NCBI GenBank assembly: GCA_029204225.1
Contig: CM055100.1
Coordinates: forward strand, 61,363,472-61,427,471
Length of the DNA stretch: 64,000 nucleotides
Origin: Diphasiastrum complanatum
Taxonomy: Eukaryota; Streptophyta; Lycopodiopsida; Lycopodiales; Lycopodiaceae
Reading direction: 5' to 3'
Both the position numbers and the translations under genes were made by a program. This document shows, one piece after another, positions 1-11,498 of the stretch (positions are counted from its first letter, which is position 1; each line of letters starts with the position of its first letter). The notes beneath the pieces were generated by a model. The model worked only from the letters and a program-made list of their open reading frames with translations. It was not told the origin of the DNA and made no database searches.

Positions 1-1113
1 ACGAACACTATGAAAACAATGAGGGATGTCAAATTTGACGAGAGCAGGACTATGGCCAACAAAGATCCTATCAGCTACGAAGTTCTGGAGAGACAGTATA
101 TGACCTGCCGCTAGTGACAGAGGAAGCAGCAGACGAACATGAAAACAAAGATTTTCAAGTCGTCTCCCATTCGAGCGACGAATCTGACGAAGAAAGATTC
201 GAGAGGCAACCTGTCGCCGCAGTTCCTGTACACCAAGATGGTTCTGGACCGAGCAGAGCAGACAAGGGCAAAGGCAGAGCTGTTCCAGGAGGATCTCCCA
301 GAAGGTCGACAAGACCACGAAGAGCGCCAACAAGATATGTGACAGGTAGCTCAGCTTCCACATCAGAAGAATTTTGGGGGTTCAGTGGCGAACCACAGAC
401 ATTTGAGGAGGCGATTGAAAGACCAGAAAAGGACAAATGGATCCAAGCCATGAACGAAGAGATGGAGTCCATGAGGAAGAACCAGGTATGGACGTTGGAG
501 CCATTATCACACAAGCGCAAGACTGTAAAATACAAATGCATCTTCAGGCTCAAATACAGACCAGATGGAAATGTGACGAAATACAAGGCAAGACTGGTAG
601 TGAAGGGTTTCTCTCAGAGATACGGTATTGACTATTCTGAAACCTTCTCTCTTGTCGTCAAACATTCATTCCTATGTCTATTATTTGCATACTGAAACAA
701 TCAGTCCGACAATGGTACAAGAAGAAAGATCAAGCCCTAAAATCATTAGGATTCAAGCTGATTTCAATGTATATGTTAGAGTTACAGATGGGCAGATCAT
801 CATTGTGGTTGTATATGCGGACGACACTCTGATACTTTGCAGGAGTGAGCAACTAATAGCTGAAGTAAAGGCAGACATCTCGAAACATTTCGAGATAGTG
901 GATCTGGGAGAAGCCAGGTGTTACCTAGGCTTACAAATTGAGAGGGACTATGAGGGAGGTAAGTTATACCTTCACCAGTCCAGATACACCCAGAAGATCC
1001 TAGAGGACTTTGGGATGCTGAACTGCAAAGGAGCGAATACTCCAATGCTTGCAGGGATGGTGCTAACGAATGATGACTGTCCAAGGACTGAGGAAGAGAG
1101 AGAACAAATGCAG
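1..1113 (+). pseudogene. Copia-1 pol, 5' part: integrase C-terminus and reverse transcriptase (broken)
   Basis: This is the upstream half of a plus-strand Ty1/copia pol gene. The first bases encode the end of the integrase region (RDVKFDE motif); 114-650 encodes the acidic linker and RT N-terminus (EEMESMRKNQVWTL, KYKARLVVKGFSQRYGIDYSETF). Around 655-695 an internal deletion removes roughly 60 residues of the RT palm and shifts the frame, since the text jumps from the TF(S)LVVKHS block to the LKQSVRQWY block. RT then continues with the catalytic box as YADDTLI (about 820-840), where copia elements usually have YVDD, and the thumb. The frame stops making sense at 1114, where Copia-2a is inserted; the gene resumes at 20394. 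It would have made the replicase of a copia element and cannot now. Family assignment is secure; subfamily is not determined. Confidence 0.9.
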
Positions 1114-1118
1114 CTCAC
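1114..1118. repeat. Target site duplication CTCAC, left copy (Copia-2a)
   Basis: The 5-bp CTCAC before the left LTR is repeated at 20389-20393 after the right LTR. Removing 1119-20393 makes the Copia-1 reading frame continuous across the site, which supports a single insertion event. Confidence 0.9.
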
Positions 1119-1388
1119 AGAATTTGCTTCGAATAGGAACACAGATCATGCTACACAATAACGTAGACTGAAAACACTCTCCACAGCAAGCTCACATAGC
1201 AACTGTATTTCTTAAAATGAAATTAAACTGTACATATAGTTGTTCACTCAAGCAACCCATGTATGACCCAGGTTGCCGTTGACGGGACGCGTGTCCCGTC
1301 GACTTGTCTCGTGGCGAGGCCAACTGATCCTTATCAACTGATAGGGTCCACAGTATAGTAGCACAATGATTCTACTTTGATTCTAACT
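1119..1388 (-). repeat. Copia-2a 3' LTR (left copy)
   Basis: This 270-bp sequence matches 20115-20388, 30770-31043 and 36034-36307. It starts at AGAATTTGC; the other three copies have ACTT before this, so the outer four bases are absent at this end. It ends AATTCTAACT. The LTR termini form an inverted repeat around AGTTAGAATT / AATTCTAAGT rather than the usual TG...CA. Confidence 0.88.
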
Positions 1389-1398
1389 CTCTCCCTTA
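1389..1398 (-). other. Copia-2a polypurine tract
   Basis: Read on the minus strand this is AAGGGAGAG, directly upstream of the 3' LTR, as expected for the primer of plus-strand DNA synthesis. Copia-2b has the same tract at 31044-31053. Confidence 0.75.
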
Positions 1399-1414
1399 CA
1401 TTAGAGTCTACTTT

Positions 1415-3956
1415 TTATACAGTCATATACATAGCTTTAAAGTCAACAAACTTTAAGTACAGAAAGCTTTGATCTAAACTTATCTTTTTCTGCTTCATGC
1501 CAACTTCTTCCAAGATTGTTCTCAACCATATAGCTTCTTGTGCTGCACTACACATTGCCTTATACTCTGCTTCTGTGGTGGATAGAGCAATTGTACTTTT
1601 CTTCTTACTAGACCAGGAAAAGCAACTACCACAAAACTGGAATACATACCCTGTGGTGGATCTACGATCATCATAGTCACCTCCCCAATCCGCATCCACA
1701 TAGCCACACAACTTAGGTAAACCATCATGCTTCCTGTAAATCAAGCCATAATCTGAAGTGCCTTTTACATAATGCTACCTTCCAATGTTAGGCATCAATC
1801 CTGCTATACCACGCACGTGGTGCCTGTTTAAGACTATAAAGCGCTTTCTTCAAGCGACATACTTTATTTTCCTGTCCCTTTGCTACAAAGCCTACAAGTT
1901 GATCCATGAACACCTCTTCTTCTAACTCACCATTTAGAAAAGCAGATTTCACAACCATCTAATGCAAAGGCCAACCAAAATGTGAAGCTAAAGCAACAAG
2001 TAGACGTAGAGTATTCCACTTACATACCAGCACAAAGGTCTCCTCATAGTCAATGCCTTTACTTTGTGCATACCCTTTGATCACCAATCTTGCCTTGTGC
2101 TTTGCTATACTTCCATCTGCATGGTACTTAGTCCTATATACCCATTTGCAACCAATGGGTTTCTTGCCAACTGGTGGTTCTACTAAATCCCATGTGCTAT
2201 GCTTGGCAATTGACTCCATCTCCTCTCCCATGGCTTTGACCCAAATGTCATCATCCTTCGCTTCACCATAAGTCGAAGGTTCTTTGCTTTGAATAATACT
2301 AGATAAGAGAGCGTAATTTGCTTCATACCTTTCAGGTTGTGTCTTCTCTCTTGTTGATCTTCGTAGCTCTCCCTGGCTAGATGATCCTGGAAAGTCATCC
2401 ATGTCGCGGCTCTCCAACAATCTCTCAAACCACTTAGGGAGCTTCCTGTAAGGTGATCGGCCTTCTGGTGAAAATGTATCCCACGGTACATCCTTCTCCT
2501 TGCATTTTTCACCTACAACTTCAATCCTTCTTGCACCAAAAGGTTTGTCTATACCTCTCCAACCTGTCTCTTGCGGTTGAGTAGTAGTATCTTGAGATGT
2601 ATCCTCATGTTCATCACTCGCAAGGTCAATGAATGGATCATCATCAAGAGGTATCCTCACTATACCATCTTTCCCACTGGATGTGTCTATCTTCTGAGCA
2701 TCCTCGTCTTCATACATCTTGGATTCATCAAAGATAACATCACGGCTTACATGGATTTTGTTTTCCATTGGATCAAAACATCTATAGCCCTTCACATTCA
2801 TCATATCCTAGGAATATACACTTGATAGCTTTCACATCAAGTTTACGTCTCTCTTCCTTAGGAATGTGTACAAAGGCCTTACATCGAAAGATTCGCAAGT
2901 GGTTCACCTTTGGCTTCTTCTTTGTGAATGCTTCCTCAGGTGTTATCTTTGGTATGGCAATGGTAGGACTTCTATTTTGAAGATAGACTGCCGTACTGCA
3001 TGCTTCTGACCAAAAATCTTTTGGTAGTTTCATCTTAGCTAGCATAGATCTGGAACTTTCCACAATCGTACAATTCTTGCGCTCAGCTACACCATTGAGA
3101 GCAGGAGTATGAGCTTGCGTAAATTGCCTTTGATCCACATTGATCACAAAGATCATTGAAGTCATTAGACTTGTACTCACCTCCACTATCTGATCTTAAG
3201 ACTTTGATCTTCCTACCTGTCTGATTTTCGACCAATGCTTTGAAGCTCTTGAAATTGTCAAATGCATCCGATTTCTTCTTCAATAAGTAGATCCACGTCT
3301 TACGTGACATATCATCAATAAAGGCCATGAAAAAGAAGGCTTTACCTAAGGACATGGTCCTCTTAGGCCCGCATAAATCTGTGTGCAACACCACCTTTAT
3401 TGAACTTCTCTCGATGTTGCTTCCCATATACACATGATTCGCACATCGATTTCAAGTGGTCTTCTATAGTAGGCAATCCTCTTACCATCTCCAATTTCCT
3501 CATCAAACTGAGGCTTCCCAAGTTCAAGTGACCAAGCCTCTTATGCCACAACTCAGTTTGTGATGGAATGGATGAAACGAGTCGATGTTGCCCCTTAATT
3601 GTAGCATTCAACTTGTACAATTTTGTATTGGGCTCCCTTACTCCATCCACAATAACTTTGAACTTTTGGTTCACATCCTTCACAAAGCAACGATCATGGG
3701 CAAATTCTACTTTCAACTTTTGATCAGTAATGACTCCAACAAAAAGTAGATTTTTCTTCAAACCTAGTACATAAAGCACCTCTCTGATCATCCTACTTTT
3801 GCCATCAGGTAGTTGGATTGAAACGGTGCCTATTCCCTTGATCTTGCACACATCGCCATTTGCTTGTGAAACGGACGTTCCATTATCCAGCACTTTCAGG
3901 CTATTGAACCAATTCTTGTTACCTGTCATGTGTCTTGTGGCTCCCGAGTCAATATA
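1415..3956 (-). pseudogene. Copia-2a pol: protease end, integrase, RT, RNase H (multiply broken)
   Basis: Reading from 3956 leftward: the end of the protease and the GAG-pre-integrase domain (ELWHKRLGHLNLGSLSLM with CESCVYGKQ, a zinc-binding HHCC pattern); the integrase core (DLCGPKRTM, FIDDMSRKTWIY, LRSDSGGEYKS), with a frame break near 3090-3190; integrase C-terminus and acidic linker (about 3090-2300); RT N-terminus (EEMESIAKHSTWDL, CKWVYRTKYHADGS) to about 1960. A deletion near 1780 then removes the YVDD box. RNase H resumes at 1760-1415 (YVDADWGGDYDDRRSTTGY, STTEAEYKA) and ends without the last catalytic block. Copia order (IN before RT) is clear. Copia-2b shares the truncated RNase H end, so that loss predates both insertions. 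Confidence 0.9.
3890..3956. repeat. 67-bp flank duplication, left copy, at the Gypsy-1 insertion
   Basis: This Copia-2a gag/protease segment is repeated at 18362-18428 on the other side of Gypsy-1, with three differences, all C/T transitions. An LTR retrotransposon normally leaves only 4-6 bp of duplication. Confidence 0.85.
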
Positions 3957-5158
3957 TGTTCACAAATTCTCTGAATCTGTGAACACGGTTCTTGTGTTTT
4001 ATTTACCTCTTCTTTAGTTACATTTCTTTATGGTTTTTCTTCTTATTAGGATAGCTACAAAACAGAAGTGTTACTCAGATTTCAACATGTATTTCTCAGC
4101 CTGTCAGTGAGAGACACAGTTCTGATGCTCAGCTATATGCAGAAACCGACCATGTAACCATCTTTAGCTCAAGAGGATCAACGTTTTGGAACAGGGAGCA
4201 GACCTACCACTATCTACTGAATCAGAAATCAATCAAGAAGAAGATTAACTACTGAACAAGAAAACAAGAAACTAGATTCCTAACAGCATTTGACAGTCCA
4301 AGAATCAAGAAACACTCATTTCTTGATGCTTAGAATGCCCAAGAATGCCCAAGAACAATCAAGAACTGGAAAGTAAGAGAGTATGCAAGATCTACACCAC
4401 TATTCTAGCCTATTTAGTTTACTTGAATGCTGATTTCTACCTTATTCCATAAACAAGAAGTGAATTCTAATCCACAACTAAGCAAGAAACTAGAAAACAA
4501 GAAACTAGATAATCCACAATGCAAGGAATTTAAGCATCCTCATAGAAATTTCACTTAAGAACATTGCCATGAACAAGGAGCTTAGCAATCATCAAGAACT
4601 CGTGGAGGATCCTCTTTATTTGCTCAAGAGAACTTGACAATACATTCAAAGCTCCCTCACAAAAGAGGGGGGCCCTTAAATAAGCAATAAGGCTGCCCAT
4701 GTGGAGCCCAAGTGGCAATTCCACCAAAATAGAAATTACATGTGGAATTTGCATTTCCACTAAAGTTCACCATCAAAAGGTGGCTCACTCTAACTAATTT
4801 AAGGGAGGGTCTACATTTATTTACAAAGCCTAGGAAATATGACTAGCTCCTACATGGTTGTTCCTTCTCTGGGATACACCATGTAGGCTCACATAGATAT
4901 TTCATTATCATCCTAGCTAGTAATTTCTCGGCTCTCATGCTCGGCTCTCAACTTCTTTTGCTCTCCTCCTTCTGAGACCTCCTCGGTCATGGGTGAGAGG
5001 TATTCTGTGTCTTCGGCTTGGCTCATCATCTGGGGATTCTCTGGAATCTGCTAACATTATCCACCCCTAATTTGTTGCAGGACCCAGTGCAACACCGGTG
5101 ATGTCTTTCGCTTGGCACTTGGAAAAGCGTGGATCTTCGTTCACTTCCGTAAAACCAG
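3957..5158 (-). repeat. Gypsy-1 3' LTR (left copy)
   Basis: It begins TGTTCACA on the plus strand and is collinear with 17167-18356, at roughly 95% identity by eye, with an 18-bp extra segment near 4800. A minus-strand TATA-like TATTTAAG lies near 4670-4680 in both copies. The match stops at AAAACCAGA (about 5158), a few bases short of the end of the other LTR. No polypurine tract is visible on the internal side, so this LTR/internal junction looks damaged. Confidence 0.9.
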
Positions 5159-5222
5159 ATGCTTATTATTCGCAAAACTTATTATATATATATTTTTAAA
5201 TTTGAAGTCTCTCAATTGGCCG

Positions 5223-8200
5223 CTACATTCCAGCCTTCCTGAGAACTTCTTGCGAGTCCTGCTCGCCTCGTCGTCGTGTCGTTTGCTTTCTCTCGCTCAT
5301 CTTTCGTCCCAAGGCTTCAAAATCTTGGAAGCGGAGCTTACTTCTGAATTTGAGGGGCCCCAGATATTCTCTTACTTTTTCCACGAAGCCCATTTCCTGC
5401 CAGTCTTCCACCATGGTCACATAGCGTGATGACATGAAGGCCGCTCTGTAGTATAGCCTGACCATCATCTCATGGTCTTCTTCCGACTGGAGGGCTACAT
5501 TTGGGTTGATTTTGATGGGCTCCAAGCCTCTATCCCATAAACAATCTTGCTGCATCAAAAAGGCCATGGATCTGCAATACTCGGCACTTTCTTGCACGCA
5601 AAGATCGGCACTTGTTTTGTATTTATGCCCGAAGTCGAGTAACTGTAGCCTCAGATCATTCGGGGTGGTTCTCTCTGGAATTCCCGAAATGACTGGCCAG
5701 TTTACCAACTCTACTCGTGGCTTTTCCACCGGCCATGGATTTTTGCGTTTGAGTGGCATGTAGAAAGGATCCACCCGCTTCCATGCCGGTGCCTTCAAAT
5801 ACTCCTAAAGTCGCCTGCTATCTTTCAGGACTTTATTCCGCCATTCTGGTTTCGGTTGTAACGAGGAAATGATCTCGGCCCTGATGGAGTATTGGCTTTG
5901 ACCAATGTCTTCTTTGCCTCTCCTCATGTTGGGAGGGTATTTCCTCTCAAGTTTCTCTGACTCTCTTGTGTCAGCCAATTTGCCTCTGGGCCTGGTAGGG
6001 AAAGTTGTCCTACGATTGGGATGGCCTTGCCAGATAATCATTTAGAGCCTTGGTGCTCGTGTCTTTTTCTTTGGCTTTCTCACTTGTCGACAGCTCAACT
6101 GTGTCCGTGTCTTGCCTGGGCGAGAACCTTCTTGTCTCTGGTTGATCTTCCAGGAAGTCATCATCTCCTATAATGTCCGTGTTAGTTTCTGGAAGGTCAG
6201 GGATGGAATGATCTGGAGAGAGGGGCGTGGGGGTGATAGGTTTAGGAGGAGGTGGGATCAACAAGTTATACGCCGCACCGGGGGAGTGGAGTTGTTGGAG
6301 GAACTCGTTCCGTCGGGCTTTGTAGGTGTCATCTGGGCCTTTTGATGGGCCTATTATTTTGCTAGGAGGTGATGGAGAGAGGGAAGGTGAAAGAATCGGG
6401 TAAGTTGAAATGAATGTTTCGGAAAAGTTGAAAGCAGAGTAGGAGGAGGGTTAAAAGTGGGAGGGGGTCGGGAAACAGTTCTAGAAGCAGCCTCGGCTTT
6501 CTGGCCACCCGATCCTGAGCTACTGTCTGAAGGGTGGGTTTGCCCGCCTTGATTCCCTACTCCATCATTCCCATCATCATCCCGTCGCTTCGTTGATTGA
6601 GCGCCTGCTTGGGCCTTGCACGCCGTGTCCCATAATTGGTTCGCCTTGTCCAAGACTTGCTGTAGGGCCTTCATGGTATCTTCCAGCTACTTTTGGGACT
6701 CAAGGATGATCTTCTCTTGCTTGGCCACAAAATTTTTCTTTTCGGCTTCTCGTTCTTGGATTAGCTGCACATATTTCTCCATCCGGATGGCTGAGGCCTG
6801 TGGGGCCTGAAATTGAATGTCCTCGGGCTTGACTAGAGGAGTATCGACTGTCATTGCACCCGATGATCTATCTTGTACTTGGTCAATTTGGACCATCTGG
6901 TGCTTCAGTTGTTGCTGGACCTCTTCCAGAGTGGATTTTTTCCTGGCCATCACGGATCTGGCTTCCACTGTCTCTTTTTCTTTCTCCTTGGCTAGCCTCT
7001 GATATTGCACAATTTCTTGGTCTTGATGATGGACCTTGCTCTCGAGCATTTGATACTGGCTCACCAACCAATGCATGTGGTAGCTTGTTTCAGATAGGCC
7101 TATCATCGAGCGCTTGGCTGCTTCAGTGAGCTTTTCAGGGTTAGTGAGAGTTGGGTACTGATCTGGAGTGTGGGATGGTGAGGTCAACCCAAAAAATAAG
7201 CATTGTGTTAGGGCTGAAGATGGAGGTGGAGGTGGAGGTAGTGGAGGGATGATGTTAGTAACTGTTGTGGTGGTGGTTAGTGGAGGGGTCAGACTTCTTC
7301 CTGGCTGCTTCTCCTTCTCTAGATTGTCATTGCTTATTTTCATCAGGCCCGCAACATTAAAATATTGCGACGTGTCCAGTGTGTGGACTTGTTGGGCCTG
7401 TGGTTGTTGAGCCGCTTCTGTGACCTGGGGACTGAATATCCCCACTCCCCCCCCCACCCCCCCACAAATCTTGTGCCATTGGTGATGTTGTTGGCGTTGG
7501 CGTGGTAATCAATGTGGGTGGGGTGGTGACTTCGTCTGGTGGAGTAGCAGGGTGTGAGGTGGTCATATGTTGGGTTGCTGCTGATGTCGTTGCTCCATCA
7601 CCCCCGTCAATGACATGTGAGGGTGACGAGTGCTGTTGTGATGCCGTGGATGAGCTGCCATCATCTAAGCTGGAAACATCTGAAGCTGATCCCACTGGTG
7701 ATGTGCTCCCAGCTTGAAGCTTCTTTTGCATTCTTTGTTGCCATGTGTCAGGCAACTGGGCCTTGGAGGTATCGGCTCTTGAGCTTCGGATGTTGCAGCT
7801 GCTTGTGGATCCGGTTGTGGGCTTGTTTGCCTCCGTACTAGTGGGAGTATACTTGTGTTGACCCTTTTAGATTGGGATCCCAATGGAGAGGTAGTTTTTG
7901 ATCGTGCACGCTTGGACTTTTGGACTCAATGGGGATGTCCCATGCCTTGTCCGCAAGCTGCAGTTGTTGTTGAAGCTTTGGCTCGTTCTGTACTTGGTGA
8001 AGAGTGATATCTGTCATAAGATATCCCAATACTGTGATGGGCTGCTTGTTCTTAATGCAGTCATGTAGGCAGTTCGAAGCAAACTGTGCCCAATCATAGA
8101 GGTTCTGGGCATGCAGTCGTGAATCTGCCATCATGTGAAACAGGGACATGGGTACCCTTAGCACTTTCGTCCGTGGTTTTTGTGTGCACCTGGTGAGATA

Positions 8201-8649
8201 GGCACATGCTGCTTGGAGATGCTGGTCATTGATGGCTTCCACTCTATACCCATCTTTATTCTTCCACTTGGTCACAGAGGGATCGATGTACTTGAAGTAT
8301 GTCGTTTGCTCTATCTTCTGGAGTGTCCTTGAGATAGTATTTGGTCCTCGCGGGAACCCATAAGGTTGCAAGTCGGCTGCCACAAACGATATGTTATAAA
8401 CATTATTCCTAATGGTGGAACTATGATTTGACAGGACCTGGCCGTTGCATGATAGTTGGCATAGGCCATGTGTACCAGGTACGGGCTTTGATAACCTGTC
8501 AGGACAAGGATCTGGAATTCAATTTCCTTGAAGAAGGACTCCGCCTGCTGGTACCATGTCTGCATCTCTATAAGATCTAACTTGGACAGTTGGATGTCGA
8601 GCTTACTTGCTTCGGGATCTTCAGAACTGAAATTGGGATTGGACGACAT
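5223..8649 (-). pseudogene. Gypsy-1 extra ORF downstream of pol: Pro/Ser/Thr-rich, coiled-coil protein of unknown function (broken)
   Basis: A chain of minus-strand open segments (8649-8311, 8383-7838, 7883-7665, 7755-7357, 7457-6687, 6674-6354, 6264-6010, 6041-5805, 5798-5223) overlaps or abuts end to end, as expected for one ancestral ORF of about 1,100 codons with several frameshifts and stops. The start MSSNPNFSSEDPEASKLD lies after the 8.7-9.0 kb minisatellite. Order: a globular N-terminal part (WAQFASNCLHDCIKN, VLGYLMTDITLHQV); a Pro/Ser/Thr-rich stretch (about 7.1-7.8 kb); a charged heptad-rich coiled coil (about 7.05-6.69 kb); a second Pro-rich segment; and a C-terminal globular part with WPVISGIPERTTPNDLRLQL. 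I see no signal peptide or convincing transmembrane segment, so an Env-like role is not supported. The N-terminal part may relate to a plant retrotransposon-associated domain; that is a guess. Function unknown. Confidence 0.62.
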
Positions 8650-8704
8650 GGTGGAGAAATGGAAAAAATAAGGTTATGGAAAAACTGGTTCGGTTGAGAG
8701 TGCA

Positions 8705-9005
8705 GACAGTGTGAAGGCCTTCGATTGAGATTTGGTGGATTGGCATCGGTTGAAATTTGGTGGGTTGGCATCGGCTGAGATTTGAAGGACGGTGTCGGTT
8801 GAGATTCGAAGGATTGGCATCGGTTGAGATTGAAAGACGATGTCGGTTGAGATGGAAAGAGTGGTTCCGGTCGAGTGTGAAGGACTGGCTTCGGTCGAGT
8901 CTGAAGGACTGGCTTCGGTTGAGTCTGAAGGACTGGATTTAGTCGAGTCTGAAGGACTGGCTTTGGTTGAGTCTAAAGAACTGGCTTCGGTCGAGTCTGA
9001 AGGAA
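8705..9005. repeat. Gypsy-1 minisatellite 2 (about 24 bp x 12)
   Basis: Units of the form GAAGGACTGGCTTCGGTTGA with GTCT/GATT variants repeat about 12 times, degenerate at the left end and regular at the right. The CGGTTGAG / CGGTCGAG core is shared with the clusters at 9727-10003 and 16130-16910. It lies just upstream, in the element's sense, of the extra ORF start. Confidence 0.88.
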
Positions 9006-9726
9006 AAAAATGGCGGTGTAGAAGGGTTTGAAATATGTGTAGGGAGGGATGTACGATGCTGTATGAAAAAGGTTTGTGAAAAATGGAGGGTTTGGAATGA
9101 AAAGTGTGTGGAAGTGGGTTGTGTTAGATAGAACCGTATGGAATGTGGGTGGCAAATGAAATATGATGTAAAAAAAAGTGGGCATAGAATGAGGTGGGGT
9201 TAAGAAGGATGGAAAGTGGAATATCAAAACGTGGAGGTGTTTGTCAAGGATGGTGATTTCATGAAGGTGGATATGTGAGTAATGGACTGGGCGGAAGACA
9301 AACGTTTTGTGATTTTGATTTTGATGATGTTCAATAGTGTAACGGGAGCGTGATGGGTGTTCGCGTGACACTACCCCTAAGCATGCAAAGACTCGTAATA
9401 TGATGTATTCTATCGGCGACGTTAGGTTGTAAGGTTTTAGTGATGGTGCTCGCAATGGAATGGTAACAATGGTGGTTGATAGTCTGTAGAGACAGTGTGA
9501 AGACGATAATAGAAGGATTGAACAGTTGAGCGCCAGGATCAGTCACAGGAGCAAGGAAATCGCCAATAGATCATCGTCAGAAAATGCTAGAGTTCGTACT
9601 TTGCTAAGGTGCGAATGGCGTCGTGGTGAGGGCATTTATGGACGCCGTCTTCTGGTGGCGAGCGAGATGGGACGTGCCGGTTCGGGAAATTTGAATTTAG
9701 GTCCTCCGGCCGAGATTTAAATGAAA
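9006..9726. other. Gypsy-1 spacer between minisatellites
   Basis: I see no recognisable coding domain here. The minus-strand open frame at 9455-8973 is compositionally odd (His/Phe/Pro-rich) and matches nothing I know. The stretch separates the two post-pol minisatellites. Confidence 0.5.
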
Positions 9727-10003
9727 TGCTCCGGTTGAGATTGGAGAGAAGTGCTCCGGTTTAGATTTGAACTAAGTGCTCCAGTTGAGATTTGAACTGA
9801 GTACTCTGGTTGAGATTTGAGCTGAGTACTCTGGTTGAGATTTGAGCTGAGTGCTCCGGTTGAGATTTGAGCTGAGTACTTCGGTTGAGATTTGAGCTGA
9901 GTGCTCCGGTTGAGATTTGAGCTGAGTGTTCCGGTTGAGATTTGAGCTGAGTGCTCCGGTTGAGATTTGAGCTGAGTGCTCCGGTTGAGATTTGAGAAAA
10001 CCT
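9727..10003. repeat. Gypsy-1 minisatellite 3 (25 bp x 11)
   Basis: Eleven units of GAGCTGAGTGCTCCGGTTGA plus GATTT run in tandem, most differing by one or two bases. On the minus strand the array is open in more than one frame (the frame 10298-9717 gives repeated SNLNRSTQLK-like units), a consequence of the 25-bp period. It lies about 390 bp beyond the integrase end. Confidence 0.93.
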
Positions 10004-10393
10004 CATTATGAAGGAATGGATCTGTTTGATGCAAGTGAAGAACTTCAAAGGAAAAATATGACTGTGGCTCAAAGTAGAAGTTCTTATGAATAGGTGGATC
10101 TCCAAAAATGTTTGTATGCCTGAGATACCAGTCAGACAGAGATGAGGTGGCTAAAGTGTGAGAATCATTGCCTATGGTGTAGCCTATCATTTGTTGATCT
10201 AAAACATCCATGACCCATGAGTATGTACATGGAAAAGAAAATTTATAAAAAGTACATAAGTAATTGTATGAAGTATAAACAAGGAACGAGGTGAACAATA
10301 GGCATGCAAAACGAGAATTACAAGCAAGGAATGAAAATAAAATAAAGTAATAAAAATAAATAAAAATGCAGAATATATACTAGAAAAAAGATG

Positions 10394-11421
10394 TTAAATT
10401 GGGTCAACAAAGAACAACTCTTCGTAATACCACCTTAGACGACCACCGTTTACGACAATGTCGAGGAGTATCTCATCAAGTATTTGCAACTGGACTGCAC
10501 CAATAGGAAAGATTTTATTAATAACATATGGCCCCTCACTTCTGTATTTCAATTTGTCAGGGTGCTTCTTTGATGTATAAAGAAGCACCTGGTCACCTAA
10601 GTGTAGATCTTTATTGCGCAGGTGACGGTCATGCCAGGCCTTTTGGCGTCGTTGGTTAACTAGTTGTGCATGATAAGATATTAGTCTCGTCTCGCATAAC
10701 TGGGCTAACGTAAATAGCCTGGTTTTGAGTTGTTGTTCGATTGCAGCTTTTTCACAGAGATCTGTTGAAAAAGCTTCCATGACTCGTAATGATGGGACTA
10801 AGATTTCTACTGGCATTACCGCCTCTTGACCATATACTAAGTGAAAAGGGGTAACCCACCCAGTGGCGTTCTTCGGGGTGGTGCGGTAAGCCCAAACAGC
10901 TGAGAAAAGTTTTGTTTCCCAATTAGAACGACTGGTTTCATCTATCTTAGTCAAAATTTTACAGATTGTCTTGTTAGTTGATTCAGCCTGGCCATTACAT
11001 CTAGGGCAGTATGGTGTACTTTTTCTATGAACAACAAGGTAATGGCATAGGAGGGTATCAACGACAACATTTAAAAAATGCATGCCACGATCACTAACTA
11101 GCTCTATGGGACATCCAAAACGTGTAATAATGTTTTCGTAAAGAAAATGTGCGACTGTTTTTGCGTTGGCATCCTTCGTTGCTCAAGCCTCAAGCCACTT
11201 ATGGCATAATCTGTGGCTATGAGGATGTAGCGAGCTTGGGTGTGTTTTGTTGCCGGACTGATTGGTCCAACAAAGTCAATCTCCCACATATGGAAGGCTT
11301 CGCCTTCTATAATGGGAGTCAGTGGAGTGAAGTCTGCTTTGGTGTTTTTCTTTGCTCGTTGACAGACATCACACGCTTTAATGACAGCAAACGTGTCTTT
11401 AAACAAAGATGGCCACCACAA
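10394..11421 (-). pseudogene. Gypsy-1 integrase (broken)
   Basis: The segment at 11421-11104 carries the zinc-binding region end (CDVCQRAKKN) and the start of the catalytic core (WEIDFVGPISP with the first Asp). After a gap of about 20 bp with a frame break, 11083-10394 carries the second half of the core (STPYCPRCNGQAESTNKTI, with the Glu of the D,D-35-E triad), the NWETKLFSAVWAYRTTPKN block and a GPY/F-like C-terminal module (RSEGPYVINKIF). Integrase would insert the element's cDNA. The central part around the second catalytic Asp is disrupted, so this copy is unlikely to work. Its place after RNase H marks the element as Ty3/gypsy. Confidence 0.9.
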
Positions 11422-11498
11422 TCCTGCTCGAAGGATAATCTTCGTTGTGGCTTCAGCAGAAGAGTGGCCACCCCCAATGCCCTCATGAGCTTGAGATA

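Noticed and set aside
5223-8649. Envelope-type gene in the gypsy element
   Set aside because: The position fits, but no signal peptide, cleavage site or membrane anchor is visible; kept as an unknown ORF.
8973-9455. 160-codon His/Phe/Pro-rich ORF
   Set aside because: No homology and no neighbours in frame; likely chance in the minisatellite spacer.
9717-10298. 193-codon ORF with repeated SNLNRSTQLK-like units
   Set aside because: The repeats come from the 25-bp minisatellite, open in more than one frame; the N-terminal 90 codons match nothing and lie in the post-integrase spacer.
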